From: Metabacillus indicus LMG 22858
GTDB taxonomy: Bacteria > Bacillota > Bacilli > Bacillales > Bacillaceae
DNA: 64,000 bases
Reading direction: 5' to 3'
NCBI RefSeq assembly: GCF_000708755.2
Contig: NZ_JGVU02000007.1
Span: 239,320-303,319 of the forward strand
Shown: piece after piece, positions 30,200-38,005 of the stretch
How positions within the stretch are numbered: the stretch's first letter is position 1
Layout: each line of letters starts with the position of its first letter
Notes under the pieces: model-generated
Told to the model about the DNA's origin: nothing
The model's database searches: none
Seen by the model: only the letters and a program-made list of their open reading frames with translations
Translations under genes and position numbers: made by a program

Positions 30200-31924
30200 T
30201 TAGCCGAGTTTTGGTTCGTCCGTAAACGTAATCGAGCAAGTTTCATTTCCCTCAAGCTCCATCACGAGAATGTCATTCTTTCCTTCTTTCAAAAGCGGGC
30301 CCGGAACGTACAGGCGCTGCTGCGGACCTTCTGTCACCCAGTAGCGTCCGAGGTTAAACCCGTTTACCCAGACGTTTCCTTTTGTCCATCCTTCAAGATC
30401 AATAAAGGTATCTGCCGGCGCGTCTGCCGTCAGTTCCCCTTTGTAGAAGCGCGGATAGCGTTCGTCTTTTCCTTCTATAAAAGCAAAATCCGCATCATCC
30501 ATCTCAATCGGATAAACCTCCCAGTGGAACCAGTACTGATTTCCGATCCAGAGATTTTCCGTGATGCCTTTTTTGTCCTTCAAATGCTTGCCGTAATTGA
30601 CGCGGCCCATGTTTTCCACGAATACCTCAAGGATGTTTTCCTCATTCGGAAAGGAGAGGGTAATCGTTTTTTCCGGATCATTGCGGTATATGGTGCGTTC
30701 AAGCTTTCCGTTGATATAGATAAACGCTCTGTCACGTATCGGCGTAGTGTCCATTTCAAGGTCGCCTTGTTTTGTTATCACTGTTTTATAAAGAATATAG
30801 CCGTAATTCTGGTCGAGCTCCTCCATCGGTTTCGGAGCGATAACGTTTTCCGGCTTTAGTGTGCGGATATAATCAAACACGCTCATCTTGGCGTCCAGAT
30901 TCACTTTGCCATAACTTTTCTTAACAGAAGGAGCCGGATTTTCCTCAGGTACTTCTCTGTTGTATTTGGAAAGAACGTTTTTCACCGCGAAGTACTTCTC
31001 ACCAGGGTCTCCCCATTCGGTTAAAAGAGCATCGTAGTCATAGCTTGTAATGGTCGGTGAGTAGAACTCGTAATGATTTGCGCCGTTCATGAAGCCAAAA
31101 TTTGTTCCCCCGTGGAACATGTAGAAATTCACGGACGCACCCTGTGAAATCATTTTTTCATACTCTGCGGCAACATCAGCCGCTTCCCGCGTGTGATGTT
31201 CACCGCCCCAATGGTCGAACCAGCCGATCCAAAATTCTGCGCACATTTCCGGTGAGTTTGGTCGAAACGTTTCGAGTGCAGCAAAGGCTTCCCCCGAGCG
31301 GGAGCCGAAATTCAAGGTTGTCACAGCATCCTGCATGGATCCGTGCTGAATGAATTCGGGTCCGTCCGAGGTGAAGAGCAGAACATCAATGCCTGCGTTT
31401 TTAAAAAGCTCTGCTGATGCATTCAGATACTCCAGGTCATTTCCATAGGCGCCGTACTCATTTTCAACCTGTACGGCAATGACCGGACCGCCGTTTGACG
31501 ATAGATGCGGGACCATTTTCGGCAGCAGAACGTCAAAGTATGATGTCAGATGATCAAAGAACACAGGATCTGAGCTTCGGAGCACCATGCCGGGCTCTTT
31601 CAGGAGCCAGCCGGGAAAGCCTCCGAATTCCCATTCTGCACAGATGTAAGGTGCCGGTCTGAGAATGACATACAGCCCAAGCTCTTCTGCTTTTTTGATA
31701 AAGCCTTCAAGATCAGCCATGCCTTCAAAGCAGTACTGGCCTTTTTTCGGTTCATGCACATTCCATGGTATATACGTTTCGACTGTATTCAGACCGAGCT
31801 GCTTCAGTTTCAGCAGCCGGTCCTCCCAGTACTCTGGAACAACGCGGAAATAGTGAATGCTCCCCGATAAAATCTGAAACGGTTCTCCGTTTAAATAAAA
31901 TTGCTTCCCCTTTGTTGTCAGCAT
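30200..31924 (-). CDS. Beta-galactosidase, GH35 family
   Basis: A 574-residue retaining beta-galactosidase. Its N-terminal TIM barrel starts with ILSGSIHYFRVVPEYW. The acid/base glutamate is in VQVENEYGAYG near 155, the nucleophile glutamate in CAEFWIGWFDHWG near 232, and GTNFGFMNGANHY follows. Beta-sandwich domains (VWVNGFNLGRYW) fill the C-terminus. There is no signal peptide. GAGGAAA precedes ATG 31924. Two unrelated beta-galactosidases in one operon suggest different linkages or chain lengths. Confidence 0.94.
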   Translation of the reverse strand: MLTTKGKQFYLNGEPFQILSGSIHYFRVVPEYWEDRLLKLKQLGLNTVETYIPWNVHEPKKGQYCFEGMADLEGFIKKAEELGLYVILRPAPYICAEWEFGGFPGWLLKEPGMVLRSSDPVFFDHLTSYFDVLLPKMVPHLSSNGGPVIAVQVENEYGAYGNDLEYLNASAELFKNAGIDVLLFTSDGPEFIQHGSMQDAVTTLNFGSRSGEAFAALETFRPNSPEMCAEFWIGWFDHWGGEHHTREAADVAAEYEKMISQGASVNFYMFHGGTNFGFMNGANHYEFYSPTITSYDYDALLTEWGDPGEKYFAVKNVLSKYNREVPEENPAPSVKKSYGKVNLDAKMSVFDYIRTLKPENVIAPKPMEELDQNYGYILYKTVITKQGDLEMDTTPIRDRAFIYINGKLERTIYRNDPEKTITLSFPNEENILEVFVENMGRVNYGKHLKDKKGITENLWIGNQYWFHWEVYPIEMDDADFAFIEGKDERYPRFYKGELTADAPADTFIDLEGWTKGNVWVNGFNLGRYWVTEGPQQRLYVPGPLLKEGKNDILVMELEGNETCSITFTDEPKLG

Positions 31925-31936
31925 CCTGTTTTCCTC

Positions 31937-32821
31937 CTATTTCACGGCGCTTCCAAGCATCCCTGAGATAAATTGCTTCTGCAGCACTAAGAAGAAAACG
32001 ATAATCGGAACGGTTGCAATGGATACGCCCATCATTACCTGGCCGTAGTCAATATAAGAAAGACCCATTAGTGTCGAGAGTGCGACCGGGAACGTGTACA
32101 TGCCTGCATCATTCAATACAACAAGCGGCCACATGAAGTTGTTCCACTGTGTCATGAACAGGAAGATGGACGCGGCTGCAAGTGCCGGACGCATCGATGG
32201 TGCAACGACTTTAAAGAAAATCTTGAGTTCTCCTGCTCCGTCAAGGCGCGCTGCTTCGATCAGCTCTGTCGGGAACGCAAGGAAGTTCTGTCTTAATAGG
32301 AAAATCGCAAACGGATAGCAAAGCTGCGGCGCGATGACCGCGAAATATGTGTTCAAAAGATTCAGCTCAGACATCATCCGGAAAAGCGGAATCAGCGTTG
32401 CCTGATACGGAATCATCATCGATAAAAGAAACGCGGTGAAAATAAAGTTTCTGCCTTTAAATTCGAATTTTGCCAGTGCATAAGCAGCTAGCGAACAAAC
32501 AGCAAGTGCCGCCACTACATACAAGAGAGACACAAACAGCGAATTGAACATGACCTGCGGAATGTTGATTGATGCATTCAGGTTCTGGAAGTTCGTCATC
32601 AGCTGATCGCCCGGCGTCAATGTCGGCGGGTTTGTGAACATTTTGCCTGATTCATTTGTCGCCCCGATAAACATCCAGTAGAACGGGAAAATCGAGATGA
32701 TCATAAACAGGATTAAAATGGCGTACATGCCGATTTTCTGCGGCAGCGAACGACTGCGCTTTTTCTTTGTCCCTGTTACGAACGTTGATTGAATCTGGTT
32801 GGTTGTTTCAGCATTCATCAT
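31937..32821 (-). CDS. ABC sugar transporter permease (MalG type)
   Basis: A 294-residue inner permease of a CUT1 carbohydrate importer. It has six predicted membrane segments, the first at about 28-48 (IGMYAILILFMIISIFPFYW). The EAA loop that contacts the ATPase is EAARLDGAGELKIFFKVVAP near 187. Its start overlaps the stop of the other permease (ATGA), so the pair is co-translated. Confidence 0.93.
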   Translation of the reverse strand: MMNAETTNQIQSTFVTGTKKKRSRSLPQKIGMYAILILFMIISIFPFYWMFIGATNESGKMFTNPPTLTPGDQLMTNFQNLNASINIPQVMFNSLFVSLLYVVAALAVCSLAAYALAKFEFKGRNFIFTAFLLSMMIPYQATLIPLFRMMSELNLLNTYFAVIAPQLCYPFAIFLLRQNFLAFPTELIEAARLDGAGELKIFFKVVAPSMRPALAAASIFLFMTQWNNFMWPLVVLNDAGMYTFPVALSTLMGLSYIDYGQVMMGVSIATVPIIVFFLVLQKQFISGMLGSAVK

Positions 32822-33669
32822 CGATCACCTGCCACTTTAAATTGAATAAATGTGAGAATACCCACTAGAATTACTACCACATAAGCTACTGCTGATGCGT
32901 AGCCGAACTGGAAGAACTCAAATCCATTCTGGTAAATATACAGACCGAGAGTCATCGTTGAATCGGCCGGTCCGCCTTTTGTTAAGTTGAACGGTTCATC
33001 AAATAGCTGCAGCGTACCGATCGTGGATAGGGTTGCAGCGAAAAGAATAACCGGCTTAAGCTGCGGGATTGTAATATAGAAAAACTGTCTGATTTTCCCC
33101 GCGCCGTCGAGTGAAGCTGCTTCATACATATCATTTGGAATGTTTTGAAGAGCAGCAAGGAAAATGACCATGTTGTATCCTGTCCATCTCCATGTCATCG
33201 CAAGGATGATGGAAGCTTTTGCCCAAAAACTGTCTGACAGCCATGGAATCGCTTCCAGACCGAAGAAACCAACGACTGTATTAATGATGCCTTCCTCCTG
33301 AAGCATGATGGAGAAAAGGATTGAATATGCAACAAGAGATGTTACCGCCGGAAGGAAAAACGATACTCTGAAAAATCCTTTCAGGCGAAGGAGCCCGCTG
33401 TTCAGCACACTGGATAAAATCAGTGCAAGAAGCAGCATGATCGGCACCTGCACGATGAAGATAATGAATGTGTTCATCAGGGCTTTTCTGAAAATCGTGT
33501 CATTAAAAAGCGTAATGTAGTTATCAAGGCCGGTAAAAATATATTCCCCTGCTTCAAACGTCTGAAAGCTCAGCAACAGTGAAGCAAAGATCGGATAAAC
33601 GGTAAAAACGAGAAAGAGTATAACTGCAGGGGCAATAAACATATAAGGAAATAACCGTGTTTGACTCAT
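32818..33669 (-). CDS. ABC sugar transporter permease (MalF type)
   Basis: A 283-residue CUT1 permease with six membrane segments, the first being FIAPAVILFLVFTVYPIFA, and the EAA loop EAASLDGAGKIRQFFYITIP near 190. AAGGTGG lies eight bases before ATG 33669, so this start is preferred over the GTG at 33681. No ATP-binding subunit is encoded anywhere in the operon. A shared MsmX-type ATPase, as known for B. subtilis sugar importers, is the likely energy source. Confidence 0.93.
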   Translation of the reverse strand: MSQTRLFPYMFIAPAVILFLVFTVYPIFASLLLSFQTFEAGEYIFTGLDNYITLFNDTIFRKALMNTFIIFIVQVPIMLLLALILSSVLNSGLLRLKGFFRVSFFLPAVTSLVAYSILFSIMLQEEGIINTVVGFFGLEAIPWLSDSFWAKASIILAMTWRWTGYNMVIFLAALQNIPNDMYEAASLDGAGKIRQFFYITIPQLKPVILFAATLSTIGTLQLFDEPFNLTKGGPADSTMTLGLYIYQNGFEFFQFGYASAVAYVVVILVGILTFIQFKVAGDR

Positions 33670-33691
33670 GCGAGATCCCACCTTAAATTAC

Positions 33692-33721
33692 GAAAGGGCT
33701 GAATTTAGATTCGGCCCTTTC
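33692..33721 (-). other. Intercistronic hairpin between binding-protein and permease genes
   Basis: GAAAGGGC..GAAT and ATTC..GCCCTTTC form a 12 to 13-pair stem with a four-base loop between the lipoprotein gene and the first permease. There is no strong T run on the transcribed strand. Such hairpins commonly stabilise the upstream message or cause partial termination, giving more binding protein than permease. Confidence 0.65.
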
Positions 33722-33739
33722 TTTTTCATTTTCAATGTC

Positions 33740-35011
33740 TTATTTGACTCTGTTCTTCAGTCTGTCTTCTGCCGCTTTGTAGGCATCCTCAATGGATACT
33801 TTTCCGCTGACAGCTTCTGACTGTGCTTTAATGGACTCATCCATTGCAACAGAGTAGTTGCCTGTATAGTTAACAGACGGAATGCTGTCCATTTGCTGTG
33901 TGAATGTCTGCCAGATCGGCTGATTTGTAAAGAACTCCTGCTTTTCAGTGAAAACCGGCTCATCATAGATTGTGTTCAAAGTCGGGAACAGTCCGCCCTT
34001 CATTGCTTCAAGCTGTGTTTCTTCATCTGTTGAAAAGAACTCAAGGAAGTCATAGGCTTCTTGTTTCATATTTGTGTTCTCCATGATGACGTAGTTGCTT
34101 CCGCCAAGGTTGGAAGCGCGGTTGCCGCCTTCTTCAAATGCCGGAAGCGGAATCACGCCCCACTTGCCTGATGTATCTTTTCCTTGTCCGGTAATCGAAC
34201 CTGAAAGCCATGCGCCTGATGGAGCAGTTGCTACCTCACCGCTGACCATTGCACTGATCCATGCATCCCATCCAACCGTATTTTTAACTAATCCTTCATC
34301 TTTAAGCTGTTTGATGACCTTTGCAGCATTCATAGACTGTTCAGATGTCAGAACAAGCTCGCCTTTATCGTCAAAGTACAGTGAACCCTGCTGATTCATC
34401 ATCATGCGGTAAAGACCGTCGTCACCGTTCAGATCAAGACCAAGCATTGCTTTGCCTGTCTTCTCTTTAATGGTTTTACCTGCTTCAATGAACTGATCCC
34501 ATGTCTCAATGTCCTCCGCTTTCACGCCTGCTTCTTCAAACATATCCGTTCTGTAGAAGACACCTGTCGGGCCGCCGTCAAACGGGAAGCCGACGACTTT
34601 GTCATTTACAGTCAGAAGATCGGTTTTGCTTGTCGGGAACTTATCTTTTTGCTCCTCGAAACCGTATTTTTTCAGATCAAGAAATGCTTTCGGATACGCT
34701 TCTGCATACCCTTGAATACGGTCGTCCTCTACTAGAACGATGTCAGGAAGACCCTGACCGCCTGCTTGCAGGCCTGTTGTTAATTTTTGATACACATCTT
34801 CGCGCCCAAGTTCTACAATCTCAAGCTCGAAGTCCGGGTTTTCTTTTTTATAGCGCTCAGCCGCTGCTTCAAGAACAGGGACGTTGATGTTCCATGCCCA
34901 TGCTGTTAATTTGTTGTCATCTTTGCTTGTCTTTTCGGAATTGCCTCCAGAACAAGCTGACAGCATGCCGATAATCAGAACCATACAAATCAAACTTATT
35001 GCCTTTTTCAT
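33740..35011 (-). CDS. Sugar-binding lipoprotein of the ABC importer
   Basis: A 423-residue extracellular solute-binding protein (family 1). A lipoprotein signal peptide ends in the lipobox MLSACSGG, with acylated Cys20. The mature protein starts TAWAWNINVPVLEAAAERY and contains LPDIVLVEDDR and GFPFDGGPTGVFYRTDMF. It captures galactosides outside the membrane and delivers them to the two permeases encoded downstream. GGGGG precedes ATG 35011. It is the first gene of the operon, directly behind a good sigma-A promoter. Confidence 0.94.
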   Translation of the reverse strand: MKKAISLICMVLIIGMLSACSGGNSEKTSKDDNKLTAWAWNINVPVLEAAAERYKKENPDFELEIVELGREDVYQKLTTGLQAGGQGLPDIVLVEDDRIQGYAEAYPKAFLDLKKYGFEEQKDKFPTSKTDLLTVNDKVVGFPFDGGPTGVFYRTDMFEEAGVKAEDIETWDQFIEAGKTIKEKTGKAMLGLDLNGDDGLYRMMMNQQGSLYFDDKGELVLTSEQSMNAAKVIKQLKDEGLVKNTVGWDAWISAMVSGEVATAPSGAWLSGSITGQGKDTSGKWGVIPLPAFEEGGNRASNLGGSNYVIMENTNMKQEAYDFLEFFSTDEETQLEAMKGGLFPTLNTIYDEPVFTEKQEFFTNQPIWQTFTQQMDSIPSVNYTGNYSVAMDESIKAQSEAVSGKVSIEDAYKAAEDRLKNRVK

Positions 35012-35047
35012 GCTTTACCCCCTAATTCATCTTTTTTGACCGCAAAA

Positions 35048-35061
35048 TGAAATCGTTTACA
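35048..35061. promoter_or_regulatory. Catabolite-response-element-like operator (CcpA/LacI type)
   Basis: TGAAATCGTTTACA fits the CcpA cre consensus TGWAANCGNTNWCA on both strands. It covers the predicted transcription start of the galactoside operon, where bound repressor would block initiation. LacI-family operators resemble cre sites, so the operon's own regulator is an alternative binder. Confidence 0.75.
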
Positions 35062-35067
35062 AAACTC

Positions 35068-35096
35068 ATTTTAGATGAATTGACTGAACATTTCAA
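35068..35096 (-). promoter_or_regulatory. Sigma-A promoter of the galactoside operon
   Basis: On the minus strand TTGAAA (35096-35091), a 17-base spacer and TAAAAT (35073-35068) form a near-consensus promoter about 57 bp before the lipoprotein start codon. Confidence 0.75.
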
Positions 35097-35105
35097 GTAA
35101 AATTT

Positions 35106-35122
35106 AACTAAAAGTTTTAGTT
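35106..35122. promoter_or_regulatory. Perfect 17-bp palindrome upstream of the operon promoter
   Basis: AACTAAAAGTTTTAGTT is symmetric about one base, and weaker symmetry extends to GTAAAAT..ATTTTAC at 35097-35130. It sits about 10 bp behind the -35 box. A related half (ACTAAAAGTTTT) recurs near 35239. It may bind an activator or the operon repressor. Confidence 0.55.
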
Positions 35123-35157
35123 ATTTTACCTTTTATTTTACTTAAATAATTCTAAAA

Positions 35158-35189
35158 ACAAAAAAATGACAGAGAAAATAGCTTCTCTG
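35158..35189 (-). terminator. Terminator of the small heat shock protein gene
   Basis: On the minus strand CAGAGAAG pairs with TTTCTCTG around CTAT and is followed by TCATTTTTTTG. A second inverted repeat, AGTTTTTTTAC..GTAAAAAAACT at 35247-35272, lies nearer the gene. Confidence 0.75.
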
Positions 35190-35285
35190 CCTTGTTCTAA
35201 TAGGTTTTTACAAATTCAAGCAAGTAAAAATTGAATTATACTAAAAGTTTTTTTACTGAGGTAAAAAAACTAATCGATTTTTACT

Positions 35286-35645
35286 TCAGTAGATGGTTTT
35301 TTTGGGAATGACGACTTTCAGCACACCATTCCGGTAATTGGCCTTTAGATTTTTAACTAAGGCAGACGGAGGAATTTGAAGGGATTCCTTTGCATCCTTT
35401 TCCCCTTTTACTGTAATGACCAGATGCCCGTCCTCGATCGTCAGCTTGATGTTTTCCCTCTCTGTTCCCGGAAGCTCGGCTGTTACTAGAAACGCCCCAT
35501 CCTTTTCTTCCATTGAAAGCGGAAAACCCTTTGTTGAAAATGATTGCTTGAAGTATTCGTCTATATTTCCAAGCAGCGACCGTTTTGGCCGCGCCTCAAA
35601 AAATTCATTGATCATGCGCATTGGATCTTTTCGGTTATTCTCCAT
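35286..35645 (-). CDS. Small heat shock protein, Hsp20/alpha-crystallin family
   Basis: A 119-residue ATP-independent chaperone. The alpha-crystallin domain spans about 45-115: GAFLVTAELPGTERENIKLT, then the usual short beta strands and a degenerate A-x-x-x-NGVL motif (ANYRNGVLKVVIPKK). The N-terminal arm is short. ATG 35645 follows GAGAGGG at good spacing; ATG 35660 would place that site inside the gene. Monocistronic, with its own terminator, between the gal operon and opuE. Confidence 0.88.
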   Translation of the reverse strand: MENNRKDPMRMINEFFEARPKRSLLGNIDEYFKQSFSTKGFPLSMEEKDGAFLVTAELPGTERENIKLTIEDGHLVITVKGEKDAKESLQIPPSALVKNLKANYRNGVLKVVIPKKTIY

Positions 35646-35782
35646 TTTCATCCCTCTCATACGCTCAGTATTGTCTATATATCATATGTAGGAAGAGAGC
35701 AAATTGCCTATGATGAAAAGTGTGATTTGTTTAGTGCCGGAATGCACATAATATCTGTGTATGAAACGAAAAGTGACTGTGT

Positions 35783-35811
35783 TTGATTTTTCTGAATAGT
35801 TTTACTTTAAT
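35783..35811 (+). promoter_or_regulatory. Sigma-A-type promoter of the opuE-like gene
   Basis: TTGATT at 35783-35788 and TTTAAT at 35806-35811 are separated by 17 bases. The predicted start near 35818 gives a leader of about 175 nt. Confidence 0.5.
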
Positions 35812-35818
35812 AAAATGA

Positions 35819-35832
35819 GGAAAGCGCTTACC
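35819..35832. promoter_or_regulatory. Cre-like operator upstream of opuE
   Basis: GGAAAGCGCTTACC matches the CcpA consensus except at the first two edge positions, with the palindromic core AAGCGCTT. It lies at the predicted transcription start, consistent with carbon catabolite repression. Confidence 0.55.
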
Positions 35833-35990
35833 TACACAAGCTGTGTACGTCTGAAGGGTTTAAACCCGCGCCGTATCTGTTTCAAATCCTTGAAACGCGG
35901 GAAATAGTTTGTTAGGTTAAGTAACCGTAGGGCTGAACGGTTAGAAATATTTGGTTCTTTTATTACACAATCACTAAAGTCAAAGGAGAG
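35833..35990 (+). other. Leader of the opuE-like gene rich in small hairpins
   Basis: Several inverted repeats follow in order: ACACAAGCTGTGT; GGGTTTAAACCC; GTTTCAA/TTGAAAC nested inside CCCGCG/CGCGGG; GGTTAAGTAACC; and AACCGT/ACGGTT. None matches a riboswitch class I know. No credible reading frame exists on either strand here. Confidence 0.45.
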
Positions 35991-35995
35991 ATTTG

Positions 35996-37477
35996 GTGGA
36001 AACAGGTACTTTAATATCACTTGGAATTTACTTCGTCGGCATGCTGCTCATCGGATTGTATGCCTACAAGAAGTCTACGGACGATGTGTCTGGTTACATG
36101 CTCGGAGGACGCGGACTGGGTCCTGCAGTAACGGCATTATCAGCCGGAGCTTCTGACATGAGCGGATGGATGCTGATGGGTCTTCCAGGTGCTATGTATA
36201 CAACTGGATTATCAAGTATGTGGATAGCAGTGGGACTGACTGTCGGGGCTTATGCCAACTACCTTCTGGTCGCTCCGCGTCTTAGAACCTATACAGAGGT
36301 TGCAGACGACTCCATTACCATCCCGGATTATTTTGAAAATCGCTTTAAAGACAAAACGCGCATTCTTCGCTTCGTTTCAGCGATTGTCATCCTTATTTTC
36401 TTCACGCTTTACACTTCAGCAGGATTAGTATCCGGAGGACTTCTATTTGAATCATCATTCGGACTGGATTACACAACAGGCATGCTTATTACAGCAGGTG
36501 TCGTTGTAGCCTATACACTATTCGGAGGATTTCTTGCCGTCAGTCTGACAGACTTTGTTCAGGGCGTTATCATGTTCCTTGCCCTCATTCTTGTTCCGAT
36601 TGTGGCCTTTACAAATCTGGGAGGTGTCGGACCGACATTTGATGTCATCAGAGACATCGACCCTAAATACCTTGATGTGTTCAGAGGCACGACTGTTCTA
36701 GGATTACTCGGATTCCTTGCATGGGGACTTGGCTACTTCGGCCAGCCGCATATCATTGTCCGCTTTATGGCTATTTCATCGATTAAAGAATTAAAGCCTG
36801 CCCGCAGAATCGGAATGGGCTGGATGATTATCTCAGTATTTGGTGCGATGCTGACGGGTCTTGTCGGTATTGCCTATGTCAATCAGACAGCAACAACGCT
36901 TGCTGATCCTGAGACGATTTTTATTAAATTCGCGCAAGTATTGTTCCATCCGTTAATTACAGGATTCCTGCTTGCAGCCATTCTTGCAGCGATTATGAGT
37001 ACAATCTCATCTCAGCTGCTTGTTACATCAAGTGCACTGACAGAGGACTTTTACCGCACCTTCTTCAGACGAAGTGCCGGTGACAAAGAACTTGTCCTGA
37101 TTGGACGACTTTCCGTTCTGCTCGTTGCCATCATCGGTGTGCTTCTGTCACTCACACCAAGTGACACAATTCTTTCACTCGTCGGATATGCATGGGCCGG
37201 ATTCGGTTCTGCATTTGGACCAGCCGTTCTCCTGAGCTTGTACTGGAAACGCATGACCAAGTGGGGCGCACTGGCCGGAATGATCGTCGGTGCCGTAACC
37301 GTATTGATCTGGGTAAACGTACCAGTATTGAAAGAAACAGTATACGAAATGATTCCTGGATTCTTCCTGAGCTTAATTGCCGTCTATCTCGTCAGCTTGT
37401 TCACAAGCAGACCGTCAAAACGCGTACAAAACGTGTTTACGGAAATGGAAGAAACGCTGGAAGAAGAAACGAAATAA
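35996..37477 (+). CDS. opuE: Sodium/proline symporter (OpuE/PutP family)
   Basis: A 493-residue sodium:solute symporter with about 13 membrane segments. The family motifs are YMLGGRGLGPAVTALSAGAS near 35-54, the sodium-site region of helix 2 (DMSGWMLMGLPGAMY), ARRIGMGWM, and SSQLLVTSSALTEDFY near 350. It imports proline, either as an osmoprotectant (OpuE) or as a nutrient (PutP). It sits between camS and gatC, as opuE (yerK) does in B. subtilis, which favours OpuE. GTG 35996 has AGGAG seven bases upstream; TTG 35993 is too close. It is the only long plus-strand gene in this half of the window. Confidence 0.88.
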   Translation: METGTLISLGIYFVGMLLIGLYAYKKSTDDVSGYMLGGRGLGPAVTALSAGASDMSGWMLMGLPGAMYTTGLSSMWIAVGLTVGAYANYLLVAPRLRTYTEVADDSITIPDYFENRFKDKTRILRFVSAIVILIFFTLYTSAGLVSGGLLFESSFGLDYTTGMLITAGVVVAYTLFGGFLAVSLTDFVQGVIMFLALILVPIVAFTNLGGVGPTFDVIRDIDPKYLDVFRGTTVLGLLGFLAWGLGYFGQPHIIVRFMAISSIKELKPARRIGMGWMIISVFGAMLTGLVGIAYVNQTATTLADPETIFIKFAQVLFHPLITGFLLAAILAAIMSTISSQLLVTSSALTEDFYRTFFRRSAGDKELVLIGRLSVLLVAIIGVLLSLTPSDTILSLVGYAWAGFGSAFGPAVLLSLYWKRMTKWGALAGMIVGAVTVLIWVNVPVLKETVYEMIPGFFLSLIAVYLVSLFTSRPSKRVQNVFTEMEETLEEETK

Positions 37478-37490
37478 TGCTTTGCATGCA

Positions 37491-37520
37491 GAAACCGCCT
37501 GTGATCAGGCGGTTTCTTTT
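37491..37520. terminator. Terminator after opuE (shared)
   Basis: GAAACCGCCT and AGGCGGTTTC flank GTGATC, followed by a T run on the plus strand. It also overlaps the last codons of the convergent small gene at 37505-37690. Confidence 0.9.
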
Positions 37521-37690
37521 TGTTTTCTTTTAAAGTAGTAGTGGATGATGCAGGCAGTGATAAATCCAATGAGTAAGACGGCATCCTTTAGAAGACCGGG
37601 GATTGGGATTATGAATGTCAGCATGCTGAAGAGAAAAAGAATGCCGGTTAAAACTAGAAACGCCATTGTTCGTTTTTCCTTATGCTGCAT
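37505..37690 (-). CDS. Small membrane protein, two predicted helices
   Basis: A 61-residue protein with a charged N-terminus (MQHKEKR), two hydrophobic stretches (about 10-29 and 34-52) and a basic tail HYYFKRKQKETA. AGAGGTGATCCT precedes ATG 37690, a good ribosome site, which argues that it is real. I do not recognise the family. It converges with opuE, and its stop codon lies inside the opuE terminator hairpin. A 20-bp palindromic element lies 12 bp upstream. Confidence 0.65.
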   Translation of the reverse strand: MQHKEKRTMAFLVLTGILFLFSMLTFIIPIPGLLKDAVLLIGFITACIIHYYFKRKQKETA

Positions 37691-37701
37691 AGGATCACCT
37701 C

Positions 37702-37721
37702 TTAATTAAACGTTTGTTTAA
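37702..37721. repeat. 20-bp element shared with 20240-20259
   Basis: TTAATTAAACGTTTGTTTAA, the inverse of the copy downstream of galR. Here it lies just before the ribosome site of the small membrane protein gene, a plausible operator position. Confidence 0.6.
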
Positions 37722-37755
37722 GTCTATTATAACCGGCTGTTGCTCAGCCTGGAAG

Positions 37756-37818
37756 AGTTTGGATTGTTAAAGACGGAGTTTGGACTGTTGACCGTTCAGT
37801 TTGGATTGTTAGTCATTA
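37756..37818. repeat. Three-copy 21-bp tandem repeat (AGTTTGGA core)
   Basis: AGTTTGGATTGTT or a one-base variant recurs at 37756, 37777 and 37798 with exactly 21-bp spacing. It lies in the 37691-38005 intergenic region, which otherwise holds only the camS terminator. Confidence 0.75.
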
Positions 37819-37966
37819 ATTCCGTCCTTTTCGCCAGCCCAGAATGTCCTGCCCGGTGCATTCTACGTGGAAAAAGCATGATAAGGCTAATTCTAATGGT
37901 TTTCAAAACAGATTTCATTGGCTTTGCGATAAAAAATTGAGTTTGAATTCATTAAGCTGTAGATAC

Positions 37967-37997
37967 AAAAAAACCATCCCGGCTGACTGGATGGTTT
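37967..37997 (-). terminator. Terminator of the pcrB-pcrA-ligA-camS operon
   Basis: On the minus strand AAACCATCC pairs with GGATGGTTT and is followed by a run of seven T, eight bases past the camS stop. Confidence 0.9.
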
Positions 37998-38005
37998 CCT
38001 CTTGC

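Noticed and set aside
35833..35990. T-box or c-di-AMP riboswitch upstream of opuE
   Set aside because: The T-box antiterminator consensus and the c-di-AMP core sequences are absent; kept only as an unassigned structured leader.
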